Origin: Orobanche coerulescens
Taxonomy: Eukaryota > Streptophyta > Magnoliopsida > Lamiales > Orobanchaceae
DNA: 64,000 nucleotides
Reading direction: 5' to 3'
Assembly (NCBI GenBank): GCA_033398695.1
Contig: JAWKAU010000045.1
Span: 124,001-188,000 of the forward strand
Below, in pieces: positions 33,286 through 45,297 of this stretch; the first letter of the stretch is position 1, and the number at the start of each line of letters is the position of its first letter. The position numbers and the translations under genes were made by a program. Below the pieces are notes generated by a model, which ran no database searches, had not been told where the DNA came from, and saw only the letters and a list, made by a program, of their open reading frames with translations.

Positions 33286-35424
33286 TGTAATATCCTTACT
33301 TCCCAATTTTAGCATTTTCTATTTTTTGGGCGCATGTCTATTTAACGACTCGCTTGTAACCGTATCGATGTTGTGAATATATTTTGTTCTTGGTTATTTT
33401 CCATTTGGACGAGTTTCAAAGTGTTTTTAGGTAATTCATTTTATGTTATGTTTTTGTCGCAAGTATGTTCAATTCTCGTACTTGTTCGATTTCGTTGTTT
33501 CTTTATTCCCATGAGTCAGTATGATTGAGTTATTCGTGTTGTGAGTTTCGGTTTTATAATCCGATGTTGTATCTTGATTTTCGGACGTTTTGGGCTGTTT
33601 TGTAATTTCCTGGAGTTTACGGAACTTACTTCCATTTTCGCATCCCGAGCTGTCGAGTGCTCGGAATCGTGCCTTTTTTTAGCACTTACATTCGTCGATG
33701 CTAATACTTCATAAATGTGTCTTTAAATTCCAACTTTTAGTTGTGTTCGGTTTCGCGCCTTCCTCAGTAGTGGGCTGCACTCAGCAGTATTGAACTGCTG
33801 CATGAATAGCGTACGCTATTCATGATTTCTTGTGCACGCTAGATGTACTTCAGTAGCGCCCGCTAGCATCTCAGTAGTGTGCGCCAATGTCCGGGTATTG
33901 CAGGGGACAGTAGGTTCTAGACTCGGAATTCTGGGTTCTTACTAGCAGGTGGCGCGCGCTAAGCTTTCATAGCGCACGCTAACGACTATCAGGTAACGCG
34001 CGCTAAGATATAGTAGCGCACGCTAATGACACCGGAAAAAAGCTACTGGACAATTGGCGATCCTGTTAGCGCACGTTATTTTCAAGAATTAGCGCACGCT
34101 AATTATACTTGGTATAAATAGGACTCAGCAGTACACTTTTCATCATTTTTCATCTCTTCTCATCCCTTGGGCAATTTCCAGCAATTTTGGGTGATTTATG
34201 AATATTAATCCATGGAGTTCCCTAGTTTGTCAATTGTAGTACTCTGAAGGAATTTACCATCATCCTAATCATCATGTTTTGCCCGAATTCAAGATATTTT
34301 GGCTTAGAACCCTAACTTTGTCAATTTTAGGGGGTTTTCGGGATTTGTCTATTTAAACTCTAGTTGTTCATATATGTTGTGATATTTTTAATCGATTATT
34401 GTTGTCGGGTGATTCTCAATCCTTTTCCATCGAGTTAAGTCCGTGAATTGTTGATTCGGGGAGGTTTTGTGAAAACCCTCGCCCGTATTGATCGTATGTG
34501 TATTGTTATGGTTGGTAATCGGGGTTGTGGGTGTATTCCATTTGATTATCGTTTATGACTTATTCATGTTAATCTCTCATTTAGGAGTAGACGTGTTCAC
34601 TCTAGGTCATTCCCAGTCGTCATTTATTTTCCATATCGTCGAAGATTTCTCCAAGGCAAGTGCTTTACATTTGTATACATATTCTAGTATTTGATTTATG
34701 GCTTCCCGTGTATGTTGTGGATTTGAAGGCATATGTTCACCGAGGGATGGTCTCTAGGGATACGTAGTGCCGTGTGTATACGTATTGTGAACTGGGGTTA
34801 ACCACCCAGGGATGGTCCGACGGGGCCTCTGCGGGGTGCGGTGGCCGTGAGTCTCGTACCAACGGTTAACCTTTGAAATGTTTTGTTAGAGAACTATATT
34901 TTGTGCATGTGCACCTCAATATTCCGGAATATAAATGTTTTCTAAAATAATTTTTGGCGCGTAATTCATCTGATTAGAATGGTAGTTCAAATAGATTGTA
35001 TTTGCACTAGCTGTTGTCGCTAACCCCTTAGATGGGGGAAATACTTTTGTATTTCAGGTATAGGACATGGAGACGATCAGGCATGTGGACAGTACGAGGA
35101 TGATGGGCAAGGGTGATTATGTTCAATGGTTGTTTTCTTGGTGTCTTGTCTTTTAGTTTTATTAATTATGGCATTTGTTTCAGTACTCGAGTACTATCTT
35201 CTTTTGGACTTGTATTTGTTTGTGGACCTGGTTTGGGAAAGATTTTATTTATTACTGTCGGGTTCGGTCAATTTATTTTGAATGTCTTAAAATTGTGGTA
35301 TCGTTTGTATGTTGATGATGTTTGCCATCAGTCATTATGTCGATTTGGTGCGTCAGCCTGGTGGATTCCAAAGGGTTGGGTCTACAGCGTTGTAATATGT
35401 CATGAACGTCTTGGGGGTGTTATA
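33286..35424 (+). repeat. Right-hand A LTR
   Basis: This 2,139-bp LTR starts TGTAATATCC and ends GGGTGTTATA, with the terminal C changed to T. It has the 24-bp palindrome at 33801-33824, the array to 34101 and the TATA box at 34113-34120. It closes the A array. The following sequence is fragment G. Confidence 0.9.
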
Positions 35425-37750
35425 GGGTCGCACGGAGAGATGATAGCATGATGATGTTAGGATCAACAACAGACTCTTACGACCCAACTGACAGACCCAA
35501 CTTGACCGACTGAGGTATCCACAACTTAGGCTATGATACCATAAATCTAACACTTCAAATAACTCAAAGGTCATTGCACATCGTAGAACATTCCTCAAGG
35601 TCTACCAGACTAGCCAATCACATATACACACATGTCATTTAAACATAAAACACTTGACAATGTAAATTGAGTCATAAACGTTGAGTAAAAAAATGTACGT
35701 CAGGGTTTAAATAAAATCATTGTCCGCACAGGGAACTTCGACAGCAGTTCTAATAATAAACAAATATATCCAACTGACCCCATCAGACAGTAAAACAAAC
35801 TAAGAATGATATCAAAAAATTCTAGCCTTATAACATCATGACTGATCATCCTTCGCGTGCGCTTCCCATGCCTGCTCCTTGAACTGTCCATTACCTGAAA
35901 TGCATAAAGGACATTTCCCCCATTTAAGGGGTTATCATTCGAATATCTTGTGAAAGTACACAATTACACAATATTATATACATGTACATTTCAAGTATCA
36001 CTTTCTCATTTTGAAAATATTTGTAAGAAATATTCTGGAATATTATAACACATTGCAATGCACCATCATCATGAATAACAACACACAAGGTAACCTGCGG
36101 TCATACCACTTAGCATCGACCCCTAGAGTGTTGCGATTCGATGCCTAAAATGAAGGCGCAGCGGAAGCAAAAACTAATTTTACCGAACCCTAAAGAGGTC
36201 CAATCATGAAATGTATATACGAATGTAAAAGGACAAGAGTTAAGATATAAAAACATACCCTTGAAGTACTTTGATTGAATGTTGAAGTTGATGTCGATGA
36301 CTACAAATCTGATTTGATAAGCCCCCGATGATCTAAATGCCAAAAGCACCGTGTCTCTACTAGCCACGCACCGATAGATGATCCAAGCAACAACTACTCA
36401 ATTATCCTCTAAGGATACGTCTAGAAAAGAGTAGTAGGAAATGATCTCTCAAGTATATGATCACTCTAAGTGATATAAGTTTTTTTCCAGATTTTCTTTC
36501 TCTCTCTAAGAGTGTAAGAACATGAACAAAGTGAACACTATCTCTCTCTCTCTCCCTTTAGTGGTGGCCGATTTTCCTTAGTATGGTGGAGGAGGATGAA
36601 CTTAGTTTTATAACGAAGTCCACACTAACTTCCAACCATCACACATAAGGGTTGATAAAGATAAGATCACATCTTATCACTCCTTTTCCTCAAGTGTTAG
36701 GATGCCTCCTCAACACATGCAAGTAAGAGGACAAGGTCACCAACAAGGGACCTACAATGAGGTAGGCGGCCTACATTATAGTTGAGAAGGATTTGATTTG
36801 TTTCGGTCTGTGAAACGGACCTTCGTGTATCAAGTCCGGCTGATACACCTAGGTTCATCACAAATATAATTAACTAATATAATTAATTTATTATATTAAG
36901 ATATTATTTCTCCAAGAAATAATGATTCACGAATTAAATTAGTTACCCAGTAATTTATTTAATTCACTATACCGATTTAATTCATCCAATAAATTAAATA
37001 AGACATCCATTTTCTAAAATTCACAATAAGAGATCCAGTTCATATTATTTTGTCGTATCCCTAATGTGCAACTCGGTAGGTCCGTCTCAGTCAGTAATGG
37101 GAGGAACCAAAGAGTTGTAGCACCACCTAGCCAGTCCCGTGGCCTATATTGTAACCTTACTGAGAACGAATGATAGGAATCATTCAAGAACCATTCTACC
37201 GTGAATACTAGTAAATGTATAAACCCTTATTTAAAGTGTCCTGATCAAGTTATAGGGTCACAATCAGTCAAACCCTATCTGTACTTGATTCTATGTTTGA
37301 GTTAATGTAAATCGAGATCACCGAGTTCTCGTGTATCCATACAACTAGCTCCAATGCTTTGGCCAAAAATTTATTATCTCATCTGCCAATAACCACATAG
37401 GACACATAGGATATATATCTGCTACTTGTCCGTCAATACGCACGTTGAGGTTGACCCCCACCTCTCGGCTTTCTAGGTCGAACTACTCTAGTGAAAATCT
37501 TAACGTCACAACCACATCCTTACTAAATCCTCAAGGTTCACGAATACCTATCACAACCTTGCAATTCCGTCATTGGTTGTCCTGGAGTGAAATCCATGTG
37601 ACGAATCGAGGGTGAGTCGGTTCGAGTATATTAATCCCATTAGCATACCTACAACGTGTGCTCCCACTAACTATTAGTGACGACAGACAGTCACCAAGTC
37701 AAAGAACACGTCATACAAGTCTTCACACAAACTTAACCACTACCAAAAAA

Positions 37751-38169
37751 AGGACTTTAGCCGACGACACTTAAAAAACGGCCGACGACTTTTAAGTGTC
37801 GTCGGCTAAACTTTGGACTTTAGCTGACGACCCATACTGTCGTCGGCTAAAACCTTTTAGCCGACGACTTTTGTCCAGGTCGTCGACTAAACTACAACGT
37901 CATCGTCAGCTAAAGTTTAACACTTTAGCCGACGACCCAGATCTAGTCGTCGGCTAAACCTCCAATTTAAAATTATATATCGCCCCCAGCTCTCTTCGGC
38001 ACCAGAAAAAAAAAACAAAAAAATTGGGGTTTAGCCGATGACTTAGATCTAGTCGTCGGCTAAACCTCCAATTTAAAATTATATATCGTCCTCAGTTCTC
38101 CTCAGCACCAGAATAAAAAAACAAAAAAATTGGGGTTTAGCTGACGACTTAGATCTAGTCGTCGGCTAA
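37751..38169. repeat. CACTA left subterminal repeat array
   Basis: At least ten copies of the 13-mer TTTAGCCGACGAC or variants alternate with the complementary GTCGTCGGCTAAA, 10-30 bp apart, forming a chain of potential hairpins. A stretch of about 110 bp is itself repeated (37930-38050 and 38030-38170). Confidence 0.9.
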
Positions 38170-38171
38170 AC

Positions 38172-38176
38172 CTCTA

Positions 38177-38208
<32 letters not shown>

Positions 38209-38221
38209 TATATATATATAC
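38172..38221. repeat. (TA)n microsatellite inside the CACTA element
   Basis: About 24 TA units with one interruption. It is simple sequence with no sign of function. Confidence 0.9.
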
Positions 38222-38559
38222 ACCCTCTTCTCTTCTTTCTTCTTACTTTTCTTCTTTTTTCTTCCCCCATCCACCCGTCACCCGCCCGATGACACCAGAC
38301 CGCCCGTCACCCACCAGCCGGAACACCGCCGCTCGACCATTCGCCCGCCACCCGACCTCCGCACAGGTAACCCGTTTTTTTTGTGCATTTTTAGTGTATT
38401 AATTTTATATGTAATTAGGTTGTTTTTCATGTAGTTTTTATTATTTTTTAGTTTATTAGGTTAGGTTTTATTTAGTTTTTACAATTTTGTGTTTTATTTA
38501 GTTTTCATTTGTTTGATGAATTTATTATATTTGTTTGATGTATTATTGGTCTATTGTGT

Positions 38560-39000
38560 TATTAATTGGTGTACTGTCTTGAATTGTATGTATTGTTAGT
38601 GTATTGTGTTATTAATTGGTGTATTGTGTTGAATCGGTGTATTTTTGTTGATGTTGAATTGGTGTATTGTATATTTTTATTTCACCTCATGATTTCATCA
38701 GTCCGCCGCATGTTAGTTTGCCGTCTGCCGCTGTCCGCCGCCCAGCAGGTAGATTTTATTTTTTGCCCGATTTTAGTCAGATTTTGTTGGTGTATTTTTG
38801 TCTCTAATTTATTAATTGGTGTATTGTGTTGAATTGTATGAATTGTTGGTATGTTGTGATATTAATTGGTGTATTCTGTTGAATTGGTGTATTTTTGTTG
38901 CTGTTGAATTGGTGTATTGTATGTGTTATGTATTTGTGTTGAATTGTATGAATTGTTATGTATTTTTTCTCTAATTTATTAATGGTGTATTGTGTTGACT
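38560..39000. repeat. Degenerate TTGGTGTATTGTGTTGAA repeats
   Basis: Irregular repeats built from ATTGGTGTATTGTGTTGAA fill most of the middle of the CACTA element. They yield an open frame at 38566-38832 that is low complexity and not a credible gene. Confidence 0.7.
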
Positions 39001-39045
39001 ATATATTGTTCCCAAAATCTGAATTAATTTTTTTTCATATTTGGT

Positions 39046-39420
39046 TTTAGCCGACGACCTTCACAACAGTCGTCGGCTAAAGTTTATTATTTTTTTTTAA
39101 AAAATGTTTTAGTCGACGACTTTATTAAATGTCGTCGGCTAAAGTATATTACTTATCTTTTTTGAAAAAACTTTAGCCGACGACATTTACCAATAGTCGT
39201 CGGCTAAACTTTAGCCAACAACTATAAAAGTCGTCAGCTAAACTTTAGCCGACGGCTAAAGGTCGTCGGCTAAAACTCAAAGTTTAGCCGACGACTACCA
39301 AAAAAGTCGTCGGCTAAACCTTGGCCGACGAATATCGTCCGACGGTTTTTTAGCCGACGACTGATAGGATTAGCCGATGATATTTACCTTTAGGCGACGA
39401 CTTTAAGTCGTCGGCTAAAC
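39046..39420. repeat. CACTA right subterminal repeat array
   Basis: TTTAGCCGACGAC and GTCGTCGGCTAAA pairs recur about every 30-60 bp up to the right terminus, mirroring the left end. Confidence 0.9.
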
Positions 39421-39785
39421 CCCCGATTTTGGTAGTGAACGGCAAATCAAGTTTCATGAACTTGCGAACGATTAAGTATTTGAGCTATAAACTTTACCAG
39501 TGCCTATCCTCTTATCTAATAAGGAGTGGAAATTTTTCTCTCAAATACATGGACTAGTTTTTCTATATATCTTTACAAGTTAGGAATGCCAGTGATTTCC
39601 AGTAAATAAAGAAACAAGCAATTGTTTTCTGATAAGAATTTATATAATAACAAGTACAATGCCCTATCTCATACATCCTCTGAGTGGTATTTAAGGGCAT
39701 ATTCCCAACACAGAGGTCCTGTCGAGCGGTCCCCATGCGGAAAACCATGTCCATGATCCCGTGCCATTAGCGTAGATCTTCATAG

Positions 39786-41186
39786 TGTTAGGATTGTATA
39801 CTGCAAAGCATACTTTATGCTTGTATTACCTAATTTCCCTGTAACTACCTATGAGAATATTAAGCACATTTAATCACATGTTTTGCATATTTATTCACGT
39901 TATGGTTGTGCAAATGAAATATCTAATTATTTTATATTGTAGATAATATGGTGTGATGGTGTCACACGGAAGATCATATTATCGGTGCCTTATAAAATAA
40001 TATAATAGTTCACAACCTATATAATTATTAGACAAATTATATAAAAGGTTGTAGTGTATGCTTGAGATTAGTTGGTCTTGACTATTAGCATACCTTAGCG
40101 TATTTGCATACGTTGAACTGTGATCGAGGTGAGATAGTGTCTTCTGTACTAACTGTAAGAAGAGCGTAAATCTCAGATAATTATTATTTCTTAATTCTAA
40201 GTATATAATATTTAATTATATATTTATAATACTTATTGATTTGAGAAATCATGTCCCGACTCGTGCGGGTTGATGATGTCCCCTTGAGGAGCTCGATAAT
40301 GATTATTATATTAAACCCTGCAGGTGGATTTAATTCCGATATAATAATAAGGTTCGAGTGGTACTACTCTTAGATAAGATATTAATTAATTAAAGCTGTT
40401 AGTAGCTTATAATTAATTAATAAACAACCGATATCTTAAACACGGGAAATAATATATTTAATAAGGAGCCCAATTTCGTAATTTGGGATTTTGATAGGAG
40501 GTGCAATATCAACCTTTTAGTGGACTAAGTTGATATTAATAAATTCATTGTATATTAGGAAGAGTCCTAATAAGTTAAGATGAATTTATTGAGAGTCCTT
40601 CCATAATCCTCCTTAAGATCCCTAGTAGTAGTCCAAGAGCCTATATATAGGACATAGAGGGTTGGCCGATTTTTGTATCATTCATACACAAGAAATTTCG
40701 ATTTTTTCTTCCAAGTGTTTAATTGTGAATCTTGACTTGTGTCTTTGATTCCACAATTGAGAGAACACTTTTATTCTTGCTACATATCGGAATTACTTGA
40801 AGAAAAGAACATCGAGAATTGTGAGGGATAGAATTTCAGCCGATCCCAAGGTTGTCCAAGAAAGATTCGGTAGCTCGTTGCCCACACAACGTCCGGGTTA
40901 AGGCAGATCATACTCTAGAAGTTCTCAAGGTAGAAATACAAGGCGATCAAGAAAAAAGCAACTAACACTCTTCAAAAGGTAATATCCTATGACATTTGGA
41001 TCTAGATTAGGATATTTTAATAATCAACATATTTAATTAATAAATAATAAATAATATTTAAATTGCTTATGAGTCTTAGTAATTGATTAATTAGCATGCC
41101 TAAATAGATCTTATGCTCGTGGATGCGTGAAACGCGATTATCCAAATTTACCAAACTTCGCTTCCGCTGCGTCTTCACTTCCAACA
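39786..41186 (+). repeat. Element C: 5' LTR
   Basis: It starts TGTTAGGATTGTATACTGC and ends CACTTCCAACA, 1,401 bp, followed at once by the primer site. A TATA box TATATATA lies at 40642-40649. The partner LTR is outside the window. Confidence 0.85.
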
Positions 41187-41187
41187 A

Positions 41188-41201
41188 TTGGTATCAGAGC
41201 T
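41188..41201 (+). promoter_or_regulatory. Element C: primer binding site (tRNA-iMet)
   Basis: TTGGTATCAGAGCT lies one base after the LTR, the canonical plant initiator-tRNA-Met site. Confidence 0.92.
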
Positions 41202-42576
41202 GGATTTTTGGGCTTTTTGTTATTTTAATTAATTTTTGTGATTAATTGATAACAATTTAAATATTCATATATTTTGATGTTGGAATATTTTGCTAGATGT
41301 GTTCTTGCAGGTGATATGATCCAATTATCATGGTTTATGTGAATGGTTTATTTATTTAATTTTATTATTTATGCAATTGTTGGTTTGGCCCGGTTTTGAG
41401 GTATGTAATGGTTTTTCCCATGAGAAAATCTGCGGGTAGTTCTAGGTATTTTATTTTTCGTGTACTCTTGTTGTAATTTCGATGTATTTTATTTTGTATA
41501 AAATTGTAATAGAATTCGGAAAAGACGGGATCACGAAGAAATAGAAGCGAGCAGGCTAATTTTAGAGCCCGGCCAAGCAGCGGTGGCGGCAAAGCCGGCA
41601 GCACATGGTACTGCCGGCGGCGCCGGCATGCCAGAGCCTCGGACAGCTGATGCAGGCCGATTATTTGGTTTGGGTCGGGTCGTCCAGTTTTTGGTTCGGT
41701 CCGTTTCACCGCCGTTCATTGCGTCCGTTGGAGAGTCGGGATTTAAAATTAAATTTTTTTTATGTAGTTAATTTTGCATAAAAGTGAAATTTTAATTTTG
41801 GAAATCCATGGCCCGGCTGGGGAGGAGCGACGAGATGCTTAATTCAGTGGGAGAGATCGAGTCGAAGATTTTCTCAGTTTCAACTCAAGGAAGAAGAGCA
41901 TGATAATTGGATAATTTAATTGTGCATGCTTTATTTTGGTTTTTATTGTTTTGATGTATGGCATGTATGGATGTATGCGTGATATGTTTCCTTGCATGTT
42001 AGGACGAGAAAATTAAAAACCTTAAGGCTAAAATAACTAAGTGATTAAATTAATTTATTTTTTAAAATAAAATCAAATTGGCCTCCATAATTAATTTAAA
42101 TTGTGAAGTAATTAGCATGCGCGTTGACATTAGAGTATTCCTCCATTTCGGATGTGTTAATTATAGGTTCACTAGTTTTAAATTTCAAAATGATAACATA
42201 AGGTAAATATTACTTTTTATGATAGGACCTCTCCATATGTAGGACTATTATTTAAAAGATAATATTTTAAGGATGTTAAATTATGGTGTTCACTTAGGTG
42301 TATTAATTAATAAGCTCTCCATCAGAATCTATGTTAATTAATACATGGCCAAGAGGAACCAACTATTAATTTTACTTGTCATAACGTAAGTTGACTAGAC
42401 AGTAAAATTAAATACGTAAAACTCTACTTGAAAAATGTGTGTAAACGTCCACACGATCGTGGCTTGCATGTGCGGATTTTTCGAGGAGTTGGTTGCTAGC
42501 ATATATATTGTGTTTTGAGGTTTTTCGATATATTTTGCTATGCATTATGTGATGGATGTTTTAATTTTTATCTCAG
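41202..42576 (+). other. Element C: long 5' leader
   Basis: About 1.4 kb separates the primer site from gag. It includes a GC-rich island (about 41570-41720) with the inverted repeat GCCGGCAG/CTGCCGGC. No gene was found. Frames at 41365-41771 on both strands are products of the GC-rich island. Confidence 0.6.
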
Positions 42577-43385
42577 GTGTCTTTTAATCCACTAGCTGTT
42601 ATTCTCAAAGAAAATAAACTTGATGGCACTAACTTTGCCGATTGGAAAAGGAATCTTGACATTGTCGTGACTGCTGAGGGGCATAAATTTGTCTTAATTG
42701 AGGAGAGCCCTCTAGAACTAGAACCGGATGCCACTCCTGAAGAGTTGGCTGAATTCCGAAAATGGAAAAGTCTGATTAGATGGATCGCTGTTACATTTTG
42801 GCTTCACTGACGAATGTATTGCAGCATCAGCATCGGACAATGGGCTCGGCCGCGGAAATGAGGAAAAGTCTCACCGAGATGTTTGGTCATCAGAACCGGG
42901 CGGATAGACAAAATGCAATGAGGGTGTTGATGACAACCCAAATGTCTGAAGGGACCCCAGTAAGGGATCATGTTCTAAAAATGATGTCTCATTTGAACGA
43001 ACTGAGCATACTGGAGGCTACTATCGATGCGGAAATGCAGGTCGATATTATTCTGGGCAGTTTACCAAGAAGCTTTGAGCAGTTCCGCCTTAACTACAAT
43101 ATAAACCGTAGGACATATAGTTTGGCAGAACTTCTGACATAGCTTCAATCTGCTGAAGGTCTCTTCAAACAAGGTTATCATCAAATTCTTGCGGCAACCG
43201 GTGCTACTTCTTCCAAACCCAAATGGGGAAAGAAGAAAAAGCAGGTTGGCCAAAAGCAAGTGGCAACCCTCAAGGTGAAAATCAAGGCTCCTCACCCCGA
43301 GGAGAACAAAAATCCAAAGGGATAGTGCTACAAGTGCGGTCAGAAAGGACATTTTAAAGCGGACTGCCCTGCTCTTAAGAAAGGT
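42577..43385 (+). pseudogene. Element C: gag (start codon GTG, frameshifted)
   Basis: The copia gag reads SFNPLAVILKENKLDGTNFADWKRNLDIV from 42580. Its first codon is GTG where ATG is expected. A frameshift near 42790 moves into a second open stretch (LLHFGF-like junction, then MFGHQNRADRQNAMRVLM and LGSLPRSFEQFRLNYN). A stop follows at 43140-43142. The zinc knuckle CYKCGQKGHFKADC is at 43326-43367, with a TAG just before it. Confidence 0.88.
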
Positions 43386-43409
43386 ATGTCGCGTGCACTA
43401 GTGGTCAAA

Positions 43410-44026
43410 ACATGTTTGGCAGCTAGTTCTTCTACTTTGTGGATAGTTGATTCAGGCTCCACTGATCATGTTTGCTTTGACTCGCATGGTTTTTAGGTAA
43501 CCAAGCAGCTTAGTGCGGGCGAAATTACAATCAACTGGGGCGATTATTCAAGGCTTATGGCTGTTGCAGTGGGAGTCGTGTACCTGAAGATTAATGATAA
43601 ATTATTAGTCCTCAATAATGTATTACTAGTACCGGATTTTAGAATGAATTTAATTTCGGTTTCTAAATTAAAAGGCGATGGTTATTCGGTTTCTTTTAAT
43701 GAAGATGCCATTATTAAGAAAAGCAGCGGTGAATATATTTGCAAAGGTATTTTTAATGATGGACTATATGTCGTTAATACTGCACAAACTCCTATGCATA
43801 AATCACTTAACTCTTTGTCTAAATCTAAAAAGAGAAAAGAACCTTCAAGCATAAACCAAACATATCTATGGCATTTACGGTTAGTGCATGTAAACCTTGG
43901 AAGAATTCAAAGATTGGTAGATGATGGCCTATTGGATGATCTCCAAGTTGAGTCATTTCCAATTTGTGAATCCTGTCTCGAATGTAAGATGACCAAAAGG
44001 GTTTTTAAAACCAACGGAAACTGTGC
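43410..44026 (+). pseudogene. Element C: protease and GAG-pre-integrase domain
   Basis: The copia-type protease active site DSGSTDH is at 43449-43469. A stop at about 43495 interrupts, then a 157-codon open stretch (43557-44030) carries VLNNVLLVPDFRMNLISVSKL and the pre-integrase zinc region. That region comprises WHLRLVHVNLGRIQRLV, followed by CESCLECKMTKRVF with paired cysteines. The original order is Ty1/copia. Confidence 0.88.
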
Positions 44027-44136
44027 TTAGAATGTGTTAGAATTGGTTCATACGGATGTATGTGGTCCAATGAATATCCAGTCTAGGGGTGGTTTCGAAT
44101 ACTTCATCTTGTTTATAGATGATTATTCGAGATATG
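44027..44136 (+). pseudogene. Element C: integrase N-terminal core, cut by V
   Basis: After a TAG at 44028-44030 the frame reads [14 protein letters not shown] and [12 protein letters not shown]. Both contain core aspartates of the integrase. It breaks off at 44136, where LTR V starts. Confidence 0.85.
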
Positions 44137-45297
44137 TGTTGGCCACTAAGTATACTGGATACAGCTTGGAAAGTGTTTTAAACAACAAGCTGTACTAATT
44201 TTAAATCTGAGTGCGTAACGGATGTCTTAAATATAGTAAGTTGTTGTGGATACAGCAACTCGATGTGCAGTGTATACTTAAATAATCACAGTAATTAAAA
44301 CAAGTAAGGCAGAAGGTAAATAACGCAGTATTTAAAGTGGTTCGAGGTAAATCCCTCTACGTCCACTGGTCCTCCACACAGGAGTAAAAAGTTTATTATA
44401 ATTACTACGTAATTATAACAAGACACAATCAATATATCGTTCACACAGTTTTATATAAAGATCTTAGCTTCAACCGTTCACACAGATTGGTTTGAGCTAA
44501 TGCTTTGGCTGGCTTCTTCACACACAGTTCTGAAGCTTCGTCTTCTTCGATGCAAATCCTTCACACACAGTTCCGGAGAAGCAAAGATTACTCAGTCCAC
44601 ACAGGGCTGATCTGGGTTTGTTCAAAGGATAGAACAGGGTATGAACAACAGCTTTGACTTTCTGAGCTTCTAGCTGATGAAGTGTTGTTCAAGTTTTTGA
44701 GCACTGTATATCTCTTAGATCTTAGTTGCAGTAAACTTCTGGAGATATGTTTTGCTCTAATGTATATAATAATAAATTTTTCACTTGGTAACTGATCTTC
44801 AACGCCTTGATGAGATATATATAATATTCTGAAATATATCCGTTGAGATAAATCCGTTGAGCAAGATTCCGTTCCAACGGGATGAAAAGCACGATCCGGA
44901 TTTTACGGGATTTGAAGATCTGTTGACTTACAGTATTTAAATAATTCTATATCAACGGGACTTGACTTCTAGTGAGAAACGAAGATTCCTTCTTTGTCCT
45001 GTTGAGAGCTGTATGGAAGATCACTGTATTGTTGATTCGAGATAGCTTCCATACTTAGTCTTTATAAGACTTCTTTGCTATATTGAAGGTTCCACTATAT
45101 GCTGGATCTTTGATAGGTCTTCGATACAGGTTGACACTTCAACTTTTCGATACAGTTTCCTTACTGTATTGAGGATTGGCATATTGTCAAAACCTCTTAT
45201 CATCGCTATTCGATACAGGGATTGATTATCCTGGCTGTTTCGATATCGAATATTGTTATCCCAACAATTTCGATATGGGGTATTTGTTATCCCAATA
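44137..45297 (-). repeat. Element V: 3' LTR
   Basis: On the plus strand it starts TGTTGGCCACTAAG at the break in the C integrase and ends TTATCCCAATA next to the polypurine tract. A duplicated 31-bp end unit means the boundary could instead be CCCAACA at 45266. It carries no gene. Confidence 0.75.

Larger units (their letters stand above)
3570..35424 (+). mobile_element. Family A: tandem Ty3/gypsy array sharing LTRs (A1-A2-A3)
   Basis: Three LTRs of one family (4815-6972; 11806-12627 plus 27772-29086; 33286-35424) alternate with one partial and two longer internal regions, all on the plus strand with no host DNA between them. LTRs start TGTAATATCC (TATAATAACC in the first) and end GGGTGTTACA or slight variants. 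Coding order is gag, protease, RT, RNase H, integrase, as in Ty3/gypsy. The integrase C-terminal domain and 2.1 kb LTRs fit plant chromoviruses such as Tekay, which is an inference. All internal regions are dead through stops, frameshifts and deletions. Such arrays arise by unequal recombination between LTRs. Confidence 0.85.
37738..39437. mobile_element. CACTA (EnSpm-type) DNA transposon, non-autonomous, 1.7 kb
   Basis: The element starts CACTACCAAAA and ends TTTTGGTAGTG, and is flanked by the 3-bp duplication AAC (37735-37737, 39438-39440). LTR X has a single AAC there. Both ends are packed with TTTAGCCGACGAC and its complement GTCGTCGGCTAAA, the subterminal repeats to which CACTA transposases bind. 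No transposase frame is present. The interior has GC-rich pieces ending CAG/GTAACC and CAG/GTAGAT (about 38365 and 38749), which could be leftover 5' exons of the parent gene. Confidence 0.92.
36129..39710 (-). repeat. Solo LTR X, reverse orientation, split by a CACTA element
   Basis: Read on the minus strand it starts TGTTGGGAATATGCCC and ends CGAATCGCAACA, matching LTR X over its length (36129-37737 and 39438-39710, about 1.88 kb). Flanks are TAGAG and CAGAG, a 5-bp target duplication with one mismatch. A short CT-rich tract near 36541-36554 corresponds to the GA microsatellite. No internal region is present. Confidence 0.82.
35425..39785 (-). mobile_element. Fragment G: minus-strand gypsy 5' end, interrupted
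   Basis: On the minus strand a primer site TGGTATCATAGC (35530-35541) lies just inside an LTR that begins near 35546. The LTR resembles those of A and Y (for example the CCCCTTAAATGGGG stretch near 35920-35935, seen on the other strand in A). It is split at 36128/39711 by a reverse solo LTR X and ends at 39785, where element C begins. No protein-coding part is in the window. Calling it gypsy rests on the primer site and LTR likeness. Confidence 0.6.

Noticed and set aside
38566..38832. Open frame in the middle of the CACTA element
   Set aside because: It consists of low-complexity TTGGTGTATTG repeats and has no transposase motif.
41188..41201. tRNA gene fragment
   Set aside because: Matches to tRNA-Met are only the short primer sites next to LTRs; no cloverleaf is present.
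41531..41771. Small host gene in the GC-rich island of the C leader
   Set aside because: Frames overlap on both strands, lack recognisable domains and lie between primer site and gag.
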